DNA of 48,739 nt, from contig CABUQV010000016.1 in assembly GCA_902493855.1 (NCBI GenBank), positions 1 to 48,739 of the forward strand. Direction: 5' to 3'. The DNA is from an uncultured Collinsella sp. (GTDB lineage Bacteria; Actinomycetota; Coriobacteriia; Coriobacteriales; Coriobacteriaceae). A model generated the notes under the pieces. That model had not been told where the DNA came from, searched no databases, and was given only the letters and a program-made list of their open reading frames with translations. Numbering within the stretch: position 1 is the first letter of the stretch; every line of letters begins with the position of its first letter. Positions 8,218-15,347 of the stretch are shown here, in pieces. The translations under genes and the position numbers were made by a program.

Positions 8218-8434
8218 TGTGCAAATAACGGCAAATATGAGTACTGTCACCAATTTAGTAGCAGCGTTTTTCCGCCCCGCGAGCCCTTTTTGAGTTCCGC
8301 ACAACCTGCTTGGCGCCAAGATATTCCACATTCGTTTATTATCTCTTCAATGAATCCAAATTTTCGGCCCAAGTTTCTTTGTTTTTACTGCTACTAATCT
8401 AGTAACAATACTCATATTTGCCGTTTTTTGCACA
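8218..8434. repeat. 217-bp element bounded by 47-bp inverted repeats (MITE-like)
   Basis: The left arm 8218-8264 and right arm 8388-8434 are inverted copies of each other, matching at 41 of 47 positions. Both begin TGTGCAAA, contain ACGGCAAATATGAGTA and end TTAGTAGCAG on the inner side. The 123-nt interior is AT-rich compared with the surroundings and includes the palindrome CTTGGCGCCAAG (near 8310-8321) and GAGTTCCGCAC (8292-8302), an 11-mer also found in the palindromic elements at 28.5-28.9 kb. There is no open frame for a transposase. It begins 35 nt past the stop codon of the minus-strand gene at 8470. I could not make out a clear target-site duplication. Confidence 0.75.
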
Positions 8435-8469
8435 GGGCATATAAACAGACCCCCTATAAAGCCATAGTT

Positions 8470-9588
8470 TTACGCCGGCTTGAGCCCAAAGCACGCTCGG
8501 AGCGTATTCAGCAGAGCATCTTGCCTCTTTCGACGCGCCTCTACGCGATTCTGATATCGCTTACCCATGCGTTGGTAAATGCGCCATGCGAGCGCTTCCA
8601 TCGCTTCCATGTCGCAGAGCATTTCGTTGTTGACCGTCGCGACCTCGATTCCCATAGTAATCAAGCCCGTGTTGCGTTTTTCATCATGAATACGTCCCCT
8701 CCGGGAGGAATGGCCCAGCTCACCGTTGTATTCCAGGTCAAACCGGGCTGCCTCCTGATACGCATCGCAAACTGCATGCGACATCCCCGAGATTGCCTGC
8801 GCGCGGTCATCGAACTCGATCTTGTAGTCGGTCTTAAAGGGACCGCAGGCAAATCCGCCATAGGAAAACGGAAGCGAAAACATGGCAAGCATGATGCACT
8901 CCATGGGTGAGCGCAGGTTTTCTGACAGGTAGGGACACAGGCGTAGCAGTTGTTTGGCCGCACTCCCCTTGCATGCCGCAAGGTAATCTGCCAGGCGATC
9001 GGGCGTCAGCACCGGCTCGACTTCAAAGTAGCCCACGTCTGCCGGTTGGTCCTTATCCTTTGCAAGTCTATTCGCAACAGGCGAGGTGTAGGGAGGCAGA
9101 TACTTCCCGCGATCGCTTAGTGAAATCTTGGAACACAGTTCCTGGGCCAGTGCAAACGCCTGGATACAGTCGACCTCGCGGGCGACGGCAACACAAAGGG
9201 CCTCGGGAGATAGGCTGTACACCCCCGGTTCCACCTCTAGAATCGAGCCGACAGGCAACCCGGAACACACGGACCAGCCCACGCCAGGCATGCGTCGGCG
9301 CTGCGCCGCAGATCCCACCAGCAAGCACAGATCTTCTTGCACCTCGCCGCTTTTGGCTCCAATTCGCACCAGGTCGGGAAGATAGATATCCTCGGTCGAA
9401 GGCGATGACGTACACAGCACGCGGCGCTCTTCATCGGGATTGAGGTCCTTCCAGCCGATGTAGCCCATCTGCCGGCGCTCGGCTCGAATCATGCGCAACG
9501 CCGAGGCGCCTGTTAGGATTGCGGAAGCCGCTAGCTGTTCGCCTGTCGGCTCGTTGCACCGCTCAATCTTTACCGCCACACGAATCAC
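8470..9588 (-). CDS. Protein with a predicted Vsr/DUF559-like nuclease domain, unknown function
   Basis: A 372-aa protein (369 aa if GTG at 9579 is used; AGGGG is better spaced for that start). The C-terminal part resembles actinobacterial proteins carrying a DUF559/Vsr-type PD-(D/E)XK fold. RSPMECIMLAMFSLP (226-240) matches the SPME opening. FDLEYNGELGH (283-293) fits the E-Y-x-G-x-x-H block, then HDEKRNTGLITMGIEVATV (301-319) fits D-x-x-R...L...G-x-x-V. Candidate active residues are E230, E286 and H293. The N-terminal ~220 residues are not recognisable. These domains often accompany AbiEi-like regulators, but I see no AbiEii toxin gene. It follows comF with a 2-bp gap, so it is probably the last gene of the tmk-holB-ricT-comF string. 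No function can be assigned. Confidence 0.6.
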   Translation of the reverse strand: MIRVAVKIERCNEPTGEQLAASAILTGASALRMIRAERRQMGYIGWKDLNPDEERRVLCTSSPSTEDIYLPDLVRIGAKSGEVQEDLCLLVGSAAQRRRMPGVGWSVCSGLPVGSILEVEPGVYSLSPEALCVAVAREVDCIQAFALAQELCSKISLSDRGKYLPPYTSPVANRLAKDKDQPADVGYFEVEPVLTPDRLADYLAACKGSAAKQLLRLCPYLSENLRSPMECIMLAMFSLPFSYGGFACGPFKTDYKIEFDDRAQAISGMSHAVCDAYQEAARFDLEYNGELGHSSRRGRIHDEKRNTGLITMGIEVATVNNEMLCDMEAMEALAWRIYQRMGKRYQNRVEARRKRQDALLNTLRACFGLKPA

Positions 9589-9590
9589 CC

Positions 9591-10397
9591 CTACCAGACG
9601 CGTGCGATAGCGAGGCCATCAACGGCCGCAGCACCGGCGCGCTTGAGTTCCGCCGAAGCCGCAGCCATCGTCGCACCCGTGGTGATAACGTCGTCGATAA
9701 GCAGCAGGCGGCGGCCCCGCACGTCCTCAACGGTCTCGTACATGCCTCGGGCGCGTTCACGGCGTTCTTCACGACCGAGTTCACGCTGGTCGCCATGGCC
9801 GTACTTAACGAGGGCGTCGAGCAGCGGAACACCCGACAGCTCGCAAAATGGGCGCGCGATGGCTTCCATATGATCGAAGCCGCGTCGCCGAAACGCCGCC
9901 GCCGTCGCGGGCACAAACACCACTGCATCGGCGCCGGACAACACACCGCCTAAGCGTTCGGGTGCCGCGACCTGGGCATACAAGGCGGTGTCGTATAGCA
10001 GCTCTGCCAGATACGGCGCCAGGCGTCGCTCGCCCGCGTCTTTGTACGCTTTAATGATCCTCGGGAGCGGATGCGTGTAAACGGCACATGCCAGGCACCG
10101 GTCGAGTGCTTCGGCCATCGCCGAGGACGTACCCTCGACCGAGCACTCGGTGCACAGCAAGTCTCCAAACGGGGCGCCGCATCGAGTGCAGCTATGCCGC
10201 GGGTCGATGAGCGCAAGCGCGGCCAGGCAGTCTTGGCAAATAAGCGCACCGGCGCGCTCGCAGCCGGCACATCGCGTGGGTGACAACGCCTCAAGCGCCT
10301 CGTGCGCCGCCTGCTCGGCAAACGGTAGCAATTCGTCCGCAAACGGTAGGATGCCGGCACCTTGCAGGCATCCCAACACATTCAAATGTCTCTTCAC
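9591..10397 (-). CDS. comF: ComF family phosphoribosyltransferase-like protein
   Basis: A 268-aa ComF/GntX family protein. The N-terminal half has a double zinc-ribbon (CAGCERAGALICQDC, then CTRCGAPFGDLLCTEC). The C-terminal half is a type I phosphoribosyltransferase domain with the PRPP loop LLLIDDVITTGATM. In naturally competent bacteria ComF is needed for handling incoming single-stranded DNA; in others its role is unclear. The start is GTG at 10397, with AGGGAGGG 7 nt upstream. That ribosome site forms the 3' arm of a hairpin (10404-10433), suggesting translational control. The gene lies ~100 nt after ricT and 2 bp before the nuclease-like gene. Confidence 0.88.
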   Translation of the reverse strand: MKRHLNVLGCLQGAGILPFADELLPFAEQAAHEALEALSPTRCAGCERAGALICQDCLAALALIDPRHSCTRCGAPFGDLLCTECSVEGTSSAMAEALDRCLACAVYTHPLPRIIKAYKDAGERRLAPYLAELLYDTALYAQVAAPERLGGVLSGADAVVFVPATAAAFRRRGFDHMEAIARPFCELSGVPLLDALVKYGHGDQRELGREERRERARGMYETVEDVRGRRLLLIDDVITTGATMAAASAELKRAGAAAVDGLAIARVW

Positions 10398-10403
10398 GAC
10401 ACA

Positions 10404-10433
10404 ACCCTCCCTACGCTCGGTCGCAGGGAGGGT
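10404..10433 (-). promoter_or_regulatory. Hairpin sequestering the comF ribosome-binding site
   Basis: On the minus strand ACCCTCCCT pairs with AGGGAGGGT around a 12-nt loop. The 3' arm contains the comF Shine-Dalgarno sequence, 7 nt before the GTG. There is no T-run, so it is not a good terminator. A smaller stem, CCCC/GGGG, lies upstream near 10457-10473. Confidence 0.5.
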
Positions 10434-10499
10434 CGTTGATTCAGCGCTATGGTACCCCGACGCGTTTGGGGTCAGGCAGGTTAAATCCGTTTGCGGGCG

Positions 10500-12200
10500 C
10501 TATTCGCCGGTGGGCGGTTGCGGTGCGGACGAGTTTTGGGTCGAGCCCTCACCGCCATCTTGACGCGGCTTGCGGGAACGGCGACGGCGACGGCGCTTCT
10601 GGCCCTGGTCGGCCGAACCCTCGCCACCACGATCTTCGCGCGACTCGCGTTCGTCGCGAGCAGCACCGCGCACGGCCTTGGCAGCTGCCCCTCCGCCATC
10701 TCCGGGGCGACGGCGCGTGACCTTGACCTCGCCATCCGAGACCTGATCGGCCACGGAGGGCACCGAGGGCTTTTGCTGCGTGCCCGAGGAATGGCGACGA
10801 CGCGGACGCGGGACGCGCTCGTCATCGTTGCGCTGCTTGCCACCCTTGTCGGCAGGCGTATCGGAACCCGAACCACCCTTGGGGGCGGCACCGGCTTCGC
10901 GAGCGGCTGCGGCGCGGAAGGCGTCCTCGCGCTCCTCGCTCGACAAATGGCGGCGGCGACGGCGCGTGGGATTCATGCCACCGCCGCGGTTTTGCTGCTG
11001 GGGCTGCTGAGCCTCGCGCTCGCGGGGGGAATTCTTGCCTGCGGGAGCGGCCTCGCCTACATCGCCCGAACCCGAGCGCTTGCGACGGCGACGTCCACCG
11101 GCAGCCTCCTCAGCCTCGGGTGCCTCGGCCTTGCCGCGACCCTTACCGCGGCCGCGACCCTCGCCCTGGCTCTGACCGGCACGGGCATCGGCGTCCGCAT
11201 CGCGACGGCGGCGCTTGGGCATCGTCGTCCCCGCCAGACGGTCGGCGCTCGACAGGCCATCGCCCACGTCGACGCCATTCTCGCGGTCGAGCTCCATAAG
11301 CGCCAAGCGCATCTCGGGCGACTCGATACGCTCGAGCACATCGCGCGTCACGCAGTCGGGGCGGCAGTTGCAGCCCTGCTCGGCGGCCTTCTTTTTGCAG
11401 CCCTCAGAGCAGGTCATGTCAGCCAGGTTGACCTTAAAGACTTTGCCGTTCTCCAGGCGCAACACCAGCTGCTCGCGCGGCGTGTCATATTCCTGGATAC
11501 GCGCCTTGCCAAGCGGCGTATCGATAAGCGTCTTCTTTTTGGGCGCGCGGCTCTTAAAGTCCTTGTACGCCTCGAACTCGTAGCGCAGGCAGCACATCAG
11601 GCGGCCGCAGACGCCGCTAATTTTGGACGAGTTGAGTGGCAGGTCCTGCTCTTTTGCCATGCGAATCGAAACCGGCTCAAACTGTCCGCCAAAGCGCGTG
11701 CAGCAGAGCTCCTGGCCGCACTGGGCATAGCCGCCCACCAGGCGGGTCTCGTCGCGCACGCCGATCTGGCGCATGTCGACGCGAATGTGCAGCGTCGAGG
11801 ACAGGTCCTTGACGAGCTGACGGAAATCGACGCGCTCCTCGGCAGCAAAGTAGAACACGGCCTTCTCGCCGCCAAACAGGTACTCGACGCCGACCGGCTT
11901 CATCTCGAGGTCGAGCTCCTTGACCAGGCGGCGGAAATCGACCATGGCCTCGTCACCCTGGATAGCCAGGTCGTCGGCAAGCTGCAGGTCGATGTCGCTC
12001 GCTACGCGCAACACGGGCTTGAGCGGCTGACCGATCTCGTCGAGCGGCACCTCGAAGGGATCGGCCGTGACCAGGCCGATCTCGGTTCCGCGCTCGGTAG
12101 AACAAATGGCATAATCGGCCTCGAGGATATCCAGATCCTGTGGGTCGAACCACAGGTCGCGCGAGGCGTAGGTAAACTTAACGGGTACGACTAACGGCAT
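10500..12200 (-). CDS. ricT: RicT (PSP1-domain iron-sulfur protein) with a long basic tail
   Basis: A 566-aa protein. Residues 1 to about 280 are the PSP1/YaaT family: VKFTYASRDLWFDP at the start, then the cysteine-rich block CGQELCCTRFGG...SGVCGRLMCCLRYE. In Bacillus RicT works with RicA and RicF as an iron-sulfur-containing complex affecting RNase Y and development. A second cysteine cluster follows (CSEGCKKKAAEQGCNC plus C), possibly more metal ligands. From about residue 325 the protein becomes a ~240-residue Arg/Gly/Ser-rich disordered tail, which typical RicT (~275 aa) lacks. Such tails often bind nucleic acid. It overlaps holB by 10 bp, in the conserved order tmk-holB-ricT. No ricA or ricF homologue is in this window. 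Confidence 0.88.
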   Translation of the reverse strand: MPLVVPVKFTYASRDLWFDPQDLDILEADYAICSTERGTEIGLVTADPFEVPLDEIGQPLKPVLRVASDIDLQLADDLAIQGDEAMVDFRRLVKELDLEMKPVGVEYLFGGEKAVFYFAAEERVDFRQLVKDLSSTLHIRVDMRQIGVRDETRLVGGYAQCGQELCCTRFGGQFEPVSIRMAKEQDLPLNSSKISGVCGRLMCCLRYEFEAYKDFKSRAPKKKTLIDTPLGKARIQEYDTPREQLVLRLENGKVFKVNLADMTCSEGCKKKAAEQGCNCRPDCVTRDVLERIESPEMRLALMELDRENGVDVGDGLSSADRLAGTTMPKRRRRDADADARAGQSQGEGRGRGKGRGKAEAPEAEEAAGGRRRRKRSGSGDVGEAAPAGKNSPREREAQQPQQQNRGGGMNPTRRRRRHLSSEEREDAFRAAAAREAGAAPKGGSGSDTPADKGGKQRNDDERVPRPRRRHSSGTQQKPSVPSVADQVSDGEVKVTRRRPGDGGGAAAKAVRGAARDERESREDRGGEGSADQGQKRRRRRRSRKPRQDGGEGSTQNSSAPQPPTGE

Positions 12201-13318
12201 TTCAGTGCCTTCCTGATATCGAACAGCATGACCTCGATGGCCAGCTGGGGAGTAACGTTTCTGGCGATGTTGCGCTCAGCGGTGGCAACCGCCTCGAGCG
12301 CCTGGGTGGCACCCGCAACATTCGTCGCCGCGGCAAGCCGCCCGATCGTGTCGCGCACGTCCTCGTTCACCACGTCTGCCGCCTCGTCCTGAAGTGTCAG
12401 CAGCACGTCGCGCATGAGCGTCCGCGCGCTCGCCAGCGCTTCCATGATACCCGAACGCTCGCGTGCGTTGAGTTCGCGCTTGTTGCGGTCCTCAAGCTGC
12501 TTCAATGCTCCACGCGACAGGTAGTCGGCATTTTGCTCGAGCACCTTTTCCTGCGTTGATTTGACCTCGGCGAGCGGCGCCTTGACGGCGACGATGAGCG
12601 ACTTGGCGCGACTGAGCACATCGGCCTCGTCGGCGGCGATGAGCGAGTCGATGGCACGGACCATCTGGCGACGGGCGTCCTGGCGCTCGGCGCTCTTGAG
12701 GAACTCGATACCACGCGTGGGGCTTCCCGCCACAGCGACGGCCATGCGGCAGCGCGCGGGATCCTGACCGGTGGCGCGACTCACGGCCTGAGCGGCCACA
12801 GTGGGCGACACCAGCCGAAACGGTACGCACTGGCAGCGGCTCACGATGGTGGGCAGCATCACGTCGGCCGAGGTGCCCAACAGGATGAACATGACGCCCT
12901 CGGGCGGTTCCTCGAGCGTTTTGAGCAGCGCGTTGGCGGTGTTGGCGCGCAGCTGCTCGGCACGGTCGATGATGTAGACCTTTGCCTTGGCGCGGATGGG
13001 CGCCAGGGGCACGTCGTCGAGCAGCTCGCGGGTCTGCGCGATGAGGTAGCCCGTAGCGCTTTCGGGGGTGTAGTAGTGCACATCGGGGTGCGTATGGCGC
13101 GCGACGCGCACACAGCTGTCGCACGAGCCGCAGCCGTCCTGCTCGCACAGAAATGCCTGGGCAAGCGCCCATGCGGCATCGAGCTTACCGGCGCCGGGCG
13201 CGCCCAAAAACAGGTAGGCGTGCGATGCGCGGCCGCTGGAGACGGCGTTGGTCAAAAAATCGCGCACGCGCTGTTGGGTGTCGAGCTTGGCCAGCAGGCT
13301 TGCCTGAGCGGGGGCCAT
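12191..13318 (-). CDS. holB: DNA polymerase III, delta prime subunit
   Basis: A 375-aa clamp-loader subunit of the AAA+ family, which with DnaX and HolA opens the sliding clamp onto primed DNA. Seen: the P-loop-like FLGAPGAGKLDAAWALA, a zinc-binding module CEQDGCGSCDSC, the sensor region IIDRAEQLRANTANALLKTLEEPPEG, and SRCQCVPFR, the SRC motif typical of clamp loaders. The C-terminal collar domain is helical. ATG at 13318 is one base past the tmk stop (TAACATG); an in-frame ATG 7 codons upstream would overlap tmk. Translation is probably coupled to tmk and to ricT downstream. Confidence 0.93.
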   Translation of the reverse strand: MAPAQASLLAKLDTQQRVRDFLTNAVSSGRASHAYLFLGAPGAGKLDAAWALAQAFLCEQDGCGSCDSCVRVARHTHPDVHYYTPESATGYLIAQTRELLDDVPLAPIRAKAKVYIIDRAEQLRANTANALLKTLEEPPEGVMFILLGTSADVMLPTIVSRCQCVPFRLVSPTVAAQAVSRATGQDPARCRMAVAVAGSPTRGIEFLKSAERQDARRQMVRAIDSLIAADEADVLSRAKSLIVAVKAPLAEVKSTQEKVLEQNADYLSRGALKQLEDRNKRELNARERSGIMEALASARTLMRDVLLTLQDEAADVVNEDVRDTIGRLAAATNVAGATQALEAVATAERNIARNVTPQLAIEVMLFDIRKALKCR

Positions 13319-13319
13319 G

Positions 13320-14003
13320 TTACTCGGCCTCCTTGGCAAGCGCGGCGACGACAGCGTCTTGCGGAATGCCGAAACCGTACGCGCGAACCTGCTCGACCGT
13401 CTTCCCGAAGACCTCCTCGATGGGCACGGTGGCGTCGATGAGCTTTACACGGTCTGGCTCCTCGGCAGCAATGGCACAAAATCCCTGATAGACGCGCTCC
13501 TGGAAGGCCATGCCCTTGGCCTCCATGCGATCGGCCGCACCGCGGGCCGCCATGCGCAGCGCCGCCTGCTCGGGCGTGATGTGATAGACGAGCGTGAGCG
13601 CCGGATGCGTACCGGCGACAGCCAGGTTGTTGGCATCGCGTACCATCTGACGGTCGAGACCATCGGCAAACGCCTGATAGCAGGTCGTGGAATCGTAGAA
13701 ACGGTCGCACAGGACCACCTTGCCGGCAGCGAGGGCGGGAGCTATGACCTCGTGCACCAGCTGGGCACGCGCGGCCTCGTAGAGCAGCAGCTCGCAGGTG
13801 TCGCCCATCGCCGTGTTGGTGGGGTCGAGCAGCAGGGCGCGGATCTTTTCGCCGACGGCGGTGCCGCCCGGCTCGCGCAGAGTTACGACCTGATAGCCAG
13901 CGAGGTCGAGCGCGCGGGCCAGCAGGCGCGCCTGCGTGGACTTGCCGGCACCGTCGACGCCCTCGAGCGTGATAAAGCTATGTTGAGCGGGCTCAAAAGC
14001 CAT
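13320..14003 (-). CDS. tmk: Thymidylate kinase
   Basis: A 227-aa dTMP kinase, making dTDP for DNA synthesis. The P-loop ITLEGVDGAGKSTQARLL, the DRFYDSTTCYQAFADGLDR substrate block (DR-Y/F motif) and LTLVYHITPEQAALRMAARG are characteristic. The lid contains RMEAKGMAFQERVYQGF. Start 14003 (MAFEPAQHSF) has AGGGG 10 nt upstream; the open frame extends further but with no homology-like content. It is the first gene of the tmk-holB-ricT string, followed after a 1-nt gap by holB. Confidence 0.93.
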   Translation of the reverse strand: MAFEPAQHSFITLEGVDGAGKSTQARLLARALDLAGYQVVTLREPGGTAVGEKIRALLLDPTNTAMGDTCELLLYEAARAQLVHEVIAPALAAGKVVLCDRFYDSTTCYQAFADGLDRQMVRDANNLAVAGTHPALTLVYHITPEQAALRMAARGAADRMEAKGMAFQERVYQGFCAIAAEEPDRVKLIDATVPIEEVFGKTVEQVRAYGFGIPQDAVVAALAKEAE

Positions 14004-14075
14004 GGGCGCAGCCCCTTCCTGCAAGGCGTAAATGCAAGTTATAGCAACCAAGCCATGATACCCCAGTGCTCGGTG

Positions 14076-14090
14076 CGTCCCCAATGGCTA
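14076..14090 (-). repeat. Half copy of the TAGTCATTGGGGACG repeat
   Basis: On the minus strand this reads TAGCCATTGGGGACG, one mismatch from the first half of the 29-bp repeat family (see 15223). The second half is not present. Confidence 0.45.
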
Positions 14091-14104
14091 AAGGTGCCTT
14101 TCCA

Positions 14105-14173
14105 AAGTTGCGGTGAAATAGGGACTGATTGAAGCTCCGAGACCGCCAAACAGTCCCTATTTCACCGCAACTT
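14105..14173. repeat. 69-nt palindromic repeat with 23-bp perfect arms
   Basis: The arms 14105-14127 and 14151-14173 are perfect inverted copies (AAGTTGCGGTGA then AATAGGGACTG), with a 23-nt loop. It lies between the divergent tmk and zinc-ribbon genes, directly upstream of the latter's promoter, so it is not a terminator for a known gene. The AGGGAC motif near the loop side recalls the other GGGAC-containing repeats in this window. Confidence 0.8.
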
Positions 14174-14198
14174 ATGATGGGGAATTTTGGACGCTGGG

Positions 14199-14204
14199 TA
14201 TAAT
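14199..14204 (+). promoter_or_regulatory. -10 element of the zinc-ribbon protein gene
   Basis: A consensus TATAAT lies 38 nt before the ATG at 14242. No good -35 is seen 17 nt upstream (GATGGG). Confidence 0.5.
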
Positions 14205-14241
14205 CGTCGTATTGCATTGAAATGTGGCGAAAGGAGTGGCA

Positions 14242-15225
14242 ATGTCTCGGTATTGCGCCTCGTGCGGCAAGCTTCTTGCAGATGATGCCAAGTTCTGCAC
14301 CTCGTGCGGTGCACCCGTTGAGCAAACAACCGCGAGCGATAGCCAGCCCGCTTTTGAGCAGACCGGTTCCCTCGATACGCCGCAAGCCAAGGCGGACGAC
14401 CCCCTCGCCCATCGCCCCGACCCCGCCGCAGGCCCCGCGGCCGTCGAGACCACGCAGCGCATACCCGTCGCGAGCGGCTCGCCCCAACAGCAGCCGGCTC
14501 CCGCATACGCGCCCGCTTCGCCACAGACCCCCGCTCCCAAAAAGAGCGGCACCGGGCCGCTTATCGCCGTTATCGTTGTGCTGGTGGCGATCATCATCGC
14601 CCTGGTCGTTTTCTTTGTGATCAAGCCTTTCGACAACGCCGCCACGCAGACGACTGCCGAGGTAGCTAAGCTGCACCATGACGTCGACGACGATGACCTA
14701 AAGCCTCTCGGCGATCCCAACAGCCTGTACGACGATGATGACGATGACGACGAGGATGGCGGCGAAGCAACGCTCTCCGAGCAGAACCTCTACCGTCGCC
14801 TGAGCGAATACTACGACCTGCTCGAAGACCTCGATAGCCAGGTCCGTGGCTGCGCGCAGAACTTCAACGGCAGCTATCTGGAAGAGGATCGAACCACCCG
14901 TCAAAATCTCGCCGACGTCGCCGAGCGCACGGAGGACACCATCGAGCAGTATTACGACATCGTCGAGGACCTAGACGTCCCGACGAGCTCCAAGAACTAC
15001 AGCTCCTGGAAGGACATCATCGCCCTGTACGACGACCTGGATCACCGCATTGACGCAATCTGTGATGCCTGGGAGATCAGCCTGAAATACGACAAGCCTG
15101 CGGACCACAAGAATGAGATTGTGGCGCCGCTGTCGCGCGACAACGTGGCGGGCACCAATGACAATAAGTACCGCCTAGACTTTGAGGAGCGCTATCCCGG
15201 CGCCAAGCCTGTCGAGGTGAACTAG
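14242..15225 (+). CDS. Zinc-ribbon membrane protein with an acidic external domain
   Basis: A 327-aa protein. It opens with a zinc ribbon, YCASCGKLLADDAKFCTSCG (two CxxC pairs, residues ~4-23), then ~75 residues rich in Pro/Ala/Gln. One transmembrane helix follows (PLIAVIVVLVAIIIALVVFF, about 106-127), then a strongly acidic patch (DDDDDDDEDGG) and a helical C-terminal domain with RLSEYYDLLEDLDSQV and a similar EQYYDIVEDLDV stretch, as though duplicated. Start 14242 is set by AGGAG 5 nt upstream. The zinc ribbon faces the cytoplasm. Its function is unknown; zinc_ribbon_2 domains often occur on envelope or sensory proteins. The TAG stop codon lies inside a palindromic repeat (15223-15251). Confidence 0.7.
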   Translation: MSRYCASCGKLLADDAKFCTSCGAPVEQTTASDSQPAFEQTGSLDTPQAKADDPLAHRPDPAAGPAAVETTQRIPVASGSPQQQPAPAYAPASPQTPAPKKSGTGPLIAVIVVLVAIIIALVVFFVIKPFDNAATQTTAEVAKLHHDVDDDDLKPLGDPNSLYDDDDDDDEDGGEATLSEQNLYRRLSEYYDLLEDLDSQVRGCAQNFNGSYLEEDRTTRQNLADVAERTEDTIEQYYDIVEDLDVPTSSKNYSSWKDIIALYDDLDHRIDAICDAWEISLKYDKPADHKNEIVAPLSRDNVAGTNDNKYRLDFEERYPGAKPVEVN

Positions 15226-15251
15226 TCGCATGCGACGTTCTTAAACGACTA
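15223..15251 (+). repeat. 29-bp palindromic repeat, copy 1
   Basis: Arms TAGTCG / CGACTA enclose CATGC-GACGTTCTTAAA. The first three bases are the stop codon of the zinc-ribbon gene. Compared with the other copies, both arms carry a compensatory A/T to G/C change that keeps the pairing. Confidence 0.75.
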
Positions 15252-15278
15252 GTCATTAAAGACCGCCCCCAATGACTA
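15250..15278 (-). repeat. 29-bp palindromic repeat, copy 2 (inverted)
   Basis: This overlaps copy 1 by two bases, in the opposite orientation. On the minus strand it reads TAGTCATTGGGGGCGG, then TCTTTAATGACTA; the arms TAGTCATT / AATGACTA pair perfectly. Confidence 0.75.
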
Positions 15279-15282
15279 CGCA

Positions 15283-15320
15283 AAAAACGAGCGAGGATCA
15301 TGAGATCCTCGCTCGTTTTT
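15283..15320. terminator. Strong bidirectional terminator
   Basis: A 17-bp perfect stem (AAAAACGAGCGAGGATC and its complement) has a 4-nt loop and ends in T-runs on both strands. It serves both the zinc-ribbon gene (plus) and topoisomerase I (minus). Confidence 0.93.
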
Positions 15321-15347
15321 GTTTTGGGCAATATTTCGACTGCGCCG

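Noticed and set aside
8470..9588. AbiE-type toxin-antitoxin system
   Set aside because: The DUF559-like C-terminus recalls proteins with AbiEi domains, but no AbiEii nucleotidyltransferase toxin gene is adjacent and the N-terminus is not a recognisable AbiEi winged helix.
10491..12194. Long open frame on the plus strand opposite ricT
   Set aside because: It is the antisense shadow of a GC-rich gene. Its translation is Ala/Leu/Arg-rich with no family features, while the minus frame encodes a clear RicT.
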